DNA of 64,000 nt from an uncultured Bacteroidales bacterium (GTDB lineage Bacteria > Bacteroidota > Bacteroidia > Bacteroidales > F082). The position numbers and the translations under genes are program-made. Every line of letters begins with the position of its first letter. The first letter of the stretch is position 1. Below, piece after piece: positions 60,508-64,000 of this stretch. Below the pieces are notes generated by a model that was given only the letters and a program-made list of their open reading frames with translations, was not told where the DNA came from and made no database searches. The stretch lies in the NCBI GenBank assembly GCA_947304185.1, contig CAMZAM010000004.1, forward strand, positions 82,450 through 146,449, given 5' to 3'.

Positions 60508-61623
60508 TTGAAACGTGTTATTGTCTCGGTAATCAATGACTTAGTGACCGACCAACGTGTCAACAAGTCGTGCCTGACCCTCCAAAAGGCAGGGTTTGAG
60601 GTGCTTCTTGTGGGTCGCCGGCAGCGCAAATCGCCTCCGATGGACAAGCGCCCATACAAATCGAAACGTATGAAGTTGTTGTTCGAGAAAGGTCCGTTTT
60701 TCTATGCAGAATTTAATTTCAGACTATTCCTGTTTCTTCTTTTTCGTCGTTGTAACTGTTTGTTATCCAATGATTTAGACACTTTGTGGCCTAACTACTG
60801 GATTTCAAAGTTAAAACGAGTCCCGTTGATTTACGACAGTCACGAATATTTTACGGAAGTTCCTGAATTGGTTAATCGCCGTCTGGTTCAGCACGTCTGG
60901 AAGAAGATTGAGGAACACATCCTGCCGAAGATGCAGGAAATGATTACGGTTTGTCAGTCGATTGCCGACCTATTTCATCTAAAATACGGTATCAAAGTGC
61001 ATGTGATACGTAACATCCCGATGCGCGCTATGCTTCCGGCTCCTGCATCTCGCGAAGAAGTTGGTCTTGACCCTCAAAAGCATATCCTCATTCTTCAAGG
61101 CTCGGGTATCAACATCCACCGTGGCTCCGAAGAACTTGTCGATGCAATGGCCTATCTCAATGATTGTCAATTAGTTATCATCGGCGGAGGAGATGTGTTG
61201 CCAATATTGAAAGAGAAGGTCGCCGCTAATCATTGGGATGACCGTGTGAAGTTCTTCCCACGCATGCCTTATCAGCAGATGATGGCTATCACGCAGCTTG
61301 CTGACCTCGGCTTCACACTCGACAAAGACACCAATCTCAACTATCGGTTCAGTCTGCCTAATAAGCTCTTCGACTACATCCAGGCCGGAGTGCCGATAGT
61401 GGCGTCGCATCTGCCTGAGATTGAACGGATTATAAAAGAATACAACATAGGGACTTTCATCGATAATCACGACCCTAAAACCATTGCGGATACCATACAA
61501 AAAGCATTAAATGATGAAAAGAATTTGGTGCAATGGAAAAATAATCTTATATTTGCAGCCCAAAATCTCTGCTGGGAGAATGAAGAGGAGGTTTTGCTGA
61601 AGATATATGAAAAATACGTCTGA
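60508..61623 (+). CDS. Glycosyltransferase family 4 protein (TTG start)
   Basis: A 371-residue GT-B transferase. The frame opens after a TAA at 60499-60501; the only sensible start is TTG at 60508, reading MKRVIVSVIND when initiated. N-terminal half: 'SNDLDTLWPNYW', 'PLIYDSHEYFTEVPEL', 'TVCQSIADLF'. C-terminal half with 'ILQGSGINIHRGSEELVDAM' and 'NLNYRFSLPNKLFDYIQAGVP' (the E-like donor site is present as 'SLPNKLFDYI'). Donor and acceptor sugars are unknown. The last 17 bases overlap the next glycosyltransferase, so both are likely used in one glycan pathway. Confidence 0.85.
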   Translation: MKRVIVSVINDLVTDQRVNKSCLTLQKAGFEVLLVGRRQRKSPPMDKRPYKSKRMKLLFEKGPFFYAEFNFRLFLFLLFRRCNCLLSNDLDTLWPNYWISKLKRVPLIYDSHEYFTEVPELVNRRLVQHVWKKIEEHILPKMQEMITVCQSIADLFHLKYGIKVHVIRNIPMRAMLPAPASREEVGLDPQKHILILQGSGINIHRGSEELVDAMAYLNDCQLVIIGGGDVLPILKEKVAANHWDDRVKFFPRMPYQQMMAITQLADLGFTLDKDTNLNYRFSLPNKLFDYIQAGVPIVASHLPEIERIIKEYNIGTFIDNHDPKTIADTIQKALNDEKNLVQWKNNLIFAAQNLCWENEEEVLLKIYEKYV

Positions 61624-62731
61624 TAATCATATACATATCGTTAGCTTTGACATCCCGTGTCCTGTAAATTACGGTGGTGTTATCGACGTGTTTTTCAAAC
61701 TCAAAGCTTTGGCAGAACGAGGTTTCAAGGTTCACATGCACTGTTTTGAATACGGCCGCGAGCGGAGCGAGCGGCTTGAAGCGTTGTGCGAAACGACACG
61801 TTATTACAAACGTGATATGTCGTTTTCGAATTTCTTCAACAAGAAACCTTATATCGTAACATCCAGGATATCAGAGGAGTTGATTCAGGATCTGCTGAAA
61901 GACGATTATCCTATAATCCTTGAAGGCCTGCACACCTGCGGCGTTTTGCTTGATCCTAGGATGCAAGGCCGTAAGATCTTCGTGCGTACACATAACGTCG
62001 AACACGAGTATTACCAATATCTGGCAGAGACTGAGAAAAACCTTCGTAAAAAACTGTTTCTGAAGATGGAAGCGAGAAAACTGCGCCGATTTGAGCCTAT
62101 TTTGGCAAAGGCAACAGGAATACTCGCAATATCCAATAAAGACTACGAATATTTCAAACAGAAATACGATAACGTTTATCTCATTCCAGCTTATGCAGGC
62201 TTCGATAAGGTTGATGTGCTTGAAGGTCAGGGCGATTTTGTGCTTTACCATGGAAAACTTGACATTTCCGAGAATTATCACGCCGCTGAATTTCTGATAA
62301 AGGAGGTTTTCAAAGACACTGGCATCAAACTCAAGATTGCAGGTATGAATCCACCGCATTATCTTGTGAAACTCATTGATAATGAGCCGAATATCGAACT
62401 TATTGAGAATCCGGAAGACGATGTTTTGCAGGAACTCATCCGCAATGCACAGATCAATATCCTGGTTACTGCCCAGTCGACAGGTTTGAAGCTCAAGCTG
62501 CTGAATGCCTTGTTCAACGGACGTTATTGTGTTGTCAATGACAAGATGGTTGAGGGCTTGGATATCAACGACTTATGTATTGTCGCCAACTCGGCTGTAG
62601 AAATGAAGACCGTCGTCGCCGACCTCATGACGAAACCTTTCGTTGAGGAACAGGTCGAGATAAGAAAGAGTAGGATGGATGCTTTCTATAATTCTTCACG
62701 CACCACCGACAAACTCGTTGAGTTACTTTGA
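61607..62731 (+). CDS. Glycosyltransferase family 1/4 protein
   Basis: A 374-residue GT-B-like transferase. 'IVSFDIPCPVNYGGVIDVFF' begins the acceptor domain; 'EGLHTCGVLL' and 'VRTHNVEHEYYQYLAE' are typical of group 1 transferases; 'VLYHGKLDISENYHAAEFLI' opens the donor domain and 'ILVTAQSTGLKLKLLNALFNG' holds the donor-binding loop (with Lys where many members have Glu). Substrates are unknown. The gene overlaps the preceding transferase by 17 bases and its stop overlaps the convergent ftsE stop by nine bases. Confidence 0.85.
   Translation: MKNTSDNHIHIVSFDIPCPVNYGGVIDVFFKLKALAERGFKVHMHCFEYGRERSERLEALCETTRYYKRDMSFSNFFNKKPYIVTSRISEELIQDLLKDDYPIILEGLHTCGVLLDPRMQGRKIFVRTHNVEHEYYQYLAETEKNLRKKLFLKMEARKLRRFEPILAKATGILAISNKDYEYFKQKYDNVYLIPAYAGFDKVDVLEGQGDFVLYHGKLDISENYHAAEFLIKEVFKDTGIKLKIAGMNPPHYLVKLIDNEPNIELIENPEDDVLQELIRNAQINILVTAQSTGLKLKLLNALFNGRYCVVNDKMVEGLDINDLCIVANSAVEMKTVVADLMTKPFVEEQVEIRKSRMDAFYNSSRTTDKLVELL
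61755..61775 (+). repeat. GC-rich palindromic insert inside the second glycosyltransferase
   Basis: GCCGC (61755-61759) pairs with GCGGC (61771-61775), with repeated GAGCG between. It encodes 'GRERSERLE'-type residues and stands out in base composition from the surrounding gene. Confidence 0.4.
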
Positions 62732-63394
62732 TGATTCGGTTATTGTGCCGTTGGCGCAGCTTATCACGCGCGAAGGATATTTCAAAATCAGATTGTAATT
62801 ATGTGTTGCCATCAGGATGGTGGTGCCGTTATCACGAATCTTCATGATGAGCTTCATGATGTCGTTAGTCGTCTCCGGGTCGAGGTTACCTGTTGGCTCG
62901 TCTGCCAAAATGACACTCGGGTTGTTGAGCAAGGCACGTGCTATCGCAACACTTTGCTGTTCGCCGCCTGACAGTTGGTGTGGCATCGACTTGCGTTTGC
63001 CTTGAAGTCCGACGAGTTGCAGTACCTCGTCGATACGGCGGTTGATGCCGTTTTCATCGTCCCAGCCTGTCGCTCTCAGCACAAATGAGAGATTCCGCTC
63101 GACGTTTCTGTCGTAGAGCAGCTGGAAATCCTGAAACACAATGCCTATCTTACGTCTCAGCATCGGTATGTCCTTGCGTTTGATGTCAACGAGGTCGAAT
63201 CCCGCGATGCTGAACTGTCCGTCTTTGGCAGGAAGATCGGCATAAAGCGTCTTCAGCAACGATGACTTTCCCGAGCCGCTGCGGCCTATCAAATATACAA
63301 ATTCGCCCTCTTCAATTCTAAGATTGATATTGTTAAGAATTAGTCTATCGTGTTGAAAAACAGAGCCGTTGATAATACTTATAATTGTATGCAT
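62723..63394 (-). CDS. ftsE: Cell division ATP-binding protein FtsE
   Basis: A 223-residue ABC ATPase with Walker A '[17 protein letters not shown]', Q-loop 'GIVFQDFQLLYDRNV', signature 'HQLSGGEQQSVAIARALL', Walker B 'VILADEPTGNLDPET' and switch His 'MATHNY'. The 'YDRNVERNL' phrase is typical of FtsE, which works with FtsX to activate peptidoglycan hydrolases at the septum. ftsX is not next to it here. An inverted-type repeat array (63398-63449) lies just upstream. Confidence 0.88.
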   Translation of the reverse strand: MHTIISIINGSVFQHDRLILNNINLRIEEGEFVYLIGRSGSGKSSLLKTLYADLPAKDGQFSIAGFDLVDIKRKDIPMLRRKIGIVFQDFQLLYDRNVERNLSFVLRATGWDDENGINRRIDEVLQLVGLQGKRKSMPHQLSGGEQQSVAIARALLNNPSVILADEPTGNLDPETTNDIMKLIMKIRDNGTTILMATHNYNLILKYPSRVISCANGTITESSK

Positions 63395-63397
63395 AAT

Positions 63398-63449
63398 AAT
63401 GTGTTAAAATGTGTTACGACGTAAAATGTGTTGCTTCGCAAAATGTGTT
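63398..63449. repeat. Hairpin repeat array A (AATGTGTT units)
   Basis: Four AATGTGTT units at 63398, 63408, 63425 and 63442, spaced 10-17 bases, with mini-palindromes between them (TACGACGTA, GCTTCGC). It fills the gap from the four-helix-bundle gene stop to the ftsE start and takes in that stop codon. Confidence 0.7.
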
Positions 63450-63807
63450 ACTCCCTTCGGTCGTAATTTTTAGATGATTTATATATTATATAACTCAATA
63501 AATTTAATATGTTTTGTAATTTTTCTTGTAATTCTTTTGTTGATGGATAATTATCTGATTTTTCACATAATGTTAACCAATATTTTGTTTCAATTGCTTC
63601 TTTATGGGCTATTTTTAATTTATGAATAAAATCATTTTTGCTCTCTGGTGATTGTGCTTCATGAATATTTGCTCCAATTGATGTTCCTGATCTTAATAAT
63701 TGTTTTGATATTACAAATTTGTTTAATTGATCTAATGATTCACAATATTTGATAATCTCTAAAGCAAAATCAATGCTCAAATCTAAAATAACATTATCTT
63801 GTTTCAT
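63448..63807 (-). CDS. Four-helix bundle protein (23S rRNA intervening-sequence protein family)
   Basis: A 119-residue helical protein with the S23/IVP family pattern: 'FALEIIKYCESLDQ', 'SKQLLRSGTSIGANIHEAQ', 'KNDFIHKLKIAHKEAIETKYWL', and a final helix. The phrase S.SIGANI.EA is the family hallmark. Such proteins were first found in insertions within 23S rRNA genes and also occur as orphan genes; a relative (Avd) serves diversity-generating retroelements. The gene is much more AT-rich than its neighbours and is bracketed by inverted hairpin arrays, which suggests acquisition as a cassette. Its last codons ('RRE') lie in array A. Confidence 0.88.
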   Translation of the reverse strand: MKQDNVILDLSIDFALEIIKYCESLDQLNKFVISKQLLRSGTSIGANIHEAQSPESKNDFIHKLKIAHKEAIETKYWLTLCEKSDNYPSTKELQEKLQNILNLLSYIIYKSSKNYDRRE

Positions 63808-63841
63808 AACTTTTGGTTATATAAAAAACATTTATCAAATT

Positions 63842-63937
63842 AGCTGTAAGGCTACATGTTGGCCGTCAGGCCACACATTCAGCCGTTAGGCTGCACATTG
63901 GCCGTCAGGCCACACATTGTCGCAAAGCGACCACATT
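63842..63937. repeat. Hairpin repeat array B (palindrome + CACATT units)
   Basis: Five units of 19-20 bases: palindromes at 63842-63853, 63861-63872, 63881-63892, 63900-63911 and 63919-63931 (types AGC..GCT, GGCC....GGCC, GTCGC..GCGAC), each followed by CACATT or a variant. It runs from the TPM gene stop codon toward the four-helix-bundle gene, and its CACATT is the reverse complement of the AATGTG in array A. Confidence 0.85.
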
Positions 63938-64000
63938 ACCATTTTGAGCTTCCGCCGCCACCTCCGAAGTGACCGCCTCCGAAGCCGCCGAATCCTCCGG
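63936..64000 (-). CDS. C-terminal tail of a TPM-domain (YgcG-like) protein, partial
   Basis: Only the last 20 codons and the stop are present on the minus strand. They read Gly-rich 'GGFGGFGGGHFGGGGGSSKW', the characteristic end of TPM-domain proteins (YgcG family), which are membrane-anchored and exported with a Gly/Phe/Ser tail. The domain itself lies outside the window, so the call rests on the tail alone. Its stop codon overlaps the outermost unit of repeat array B. Confidence 0.6.
   Translation of the reverse strand, partial: GGFGGFGGGHFGGGGGSSKW

Noticed and set aside
38374..63807. Diversity-generating retroelement (FGE/C-type lectin fold target plus Avd-like four-helix bundle)
   Set aside because: The two parts are 24 kb apart, and no reverse transcriptase or template/variable repeat was seen.
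63842..63937. CRISPR array
   Set aside because: Units of 19-20 bases are repeat only, with no unique spacers of 30-40 bases, and no cas genes are present.

Overview
The window reads as a chromosome segment from an anaerobic or microaerophilic member of the Bacteroidetes, most likely order Bacteroidales. Evidence: repeated -7 promoter boxes of the form TAnnTTTG, two secreted proteins with type IX secretion (T9SS) C-terminal sorting tails, a tmRNA tag GENTYALAA typical of the phylum, BACON and GIN domains, a KorAB-type ferredoxin oxidoreductase, NAD-linked class 1B PyrD/PyrK, and lipid A genes. Genes are dense and tightly spaced. No plasmid, phage, transposase, integrase or CRISPR array is visible.

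Layout. 1-6.0 kb: tail of an SDR enzyme, then a MarR regulator and secreted proteins leading into a VTC / DUF4956 / DUF2490 polyphosphate-type trio and a GH2 glycosidase. 6.0-14.1 kb: small ferredoxin divergent from korAB, flavin reductase, a tail-anchored protein, tilS, dsbD. 14.2-19.9 kb: minus-strand M20 peptidase-lpxH-purine phosphorylase-lpxK block, divergent from a Nif3 / zinc-ribbon pair. 19.9-26.1 kb: envelope proteins (FadL-like porin, Arg-Pro repeat lipoprotein, GIN lipoprotein, PagL-like deacylase) around proS and a tandem hairpin repeat. 26.2-32.7 kb: mazG, cdsA-psd, a T9SS cargo, a radical SAM protein and an Smr-domain protein.

32.8-39.8 kb: a tightly packed four-gene operon (secreted protein, PEGA/BACON outer-membrane-like protein, secreted propeller-like protein, TIR-TM-FGE protein). 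It is the best candidate here for an undescribed system: a possible envelope-spanning sensor with a cytoplasmic TIR effector. It ends against ssrA and tRNA-Arg on the other strand.

40.3-53.2 kb: a sigma-54 type response regulator without a DNA-binding tail, coupled to a LOG-family protein; tRNA-Gly and tRNA-Val; a second T9SS cargo; an MFS transporter; rsmG; a GH73/LysM hydrolase; uvrA, a lytic transglycosylase and lpdA. 53.3-64.0 kb: a lipocalin-like protein, purB, an MsbA-like exporter, a DUF5606 protein, pyrK-pyrD, murB, two glycosyltransferases, ftsE, and a four-helix-bundle gene flanked by inverted hairpin arrays next to the tail of a TPM-domain protein.

Much of the content concerns the cell envelope: lipid A synthesis and trimming (lpxH, lpxK, PagL-like, MsbA-like), phospholipids (cdsA, psd), peptidoglycan (murB, GH73, transglycosylase, ftsE) and secretion. 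All calls come from reading the sequence by eye; no database search was run.
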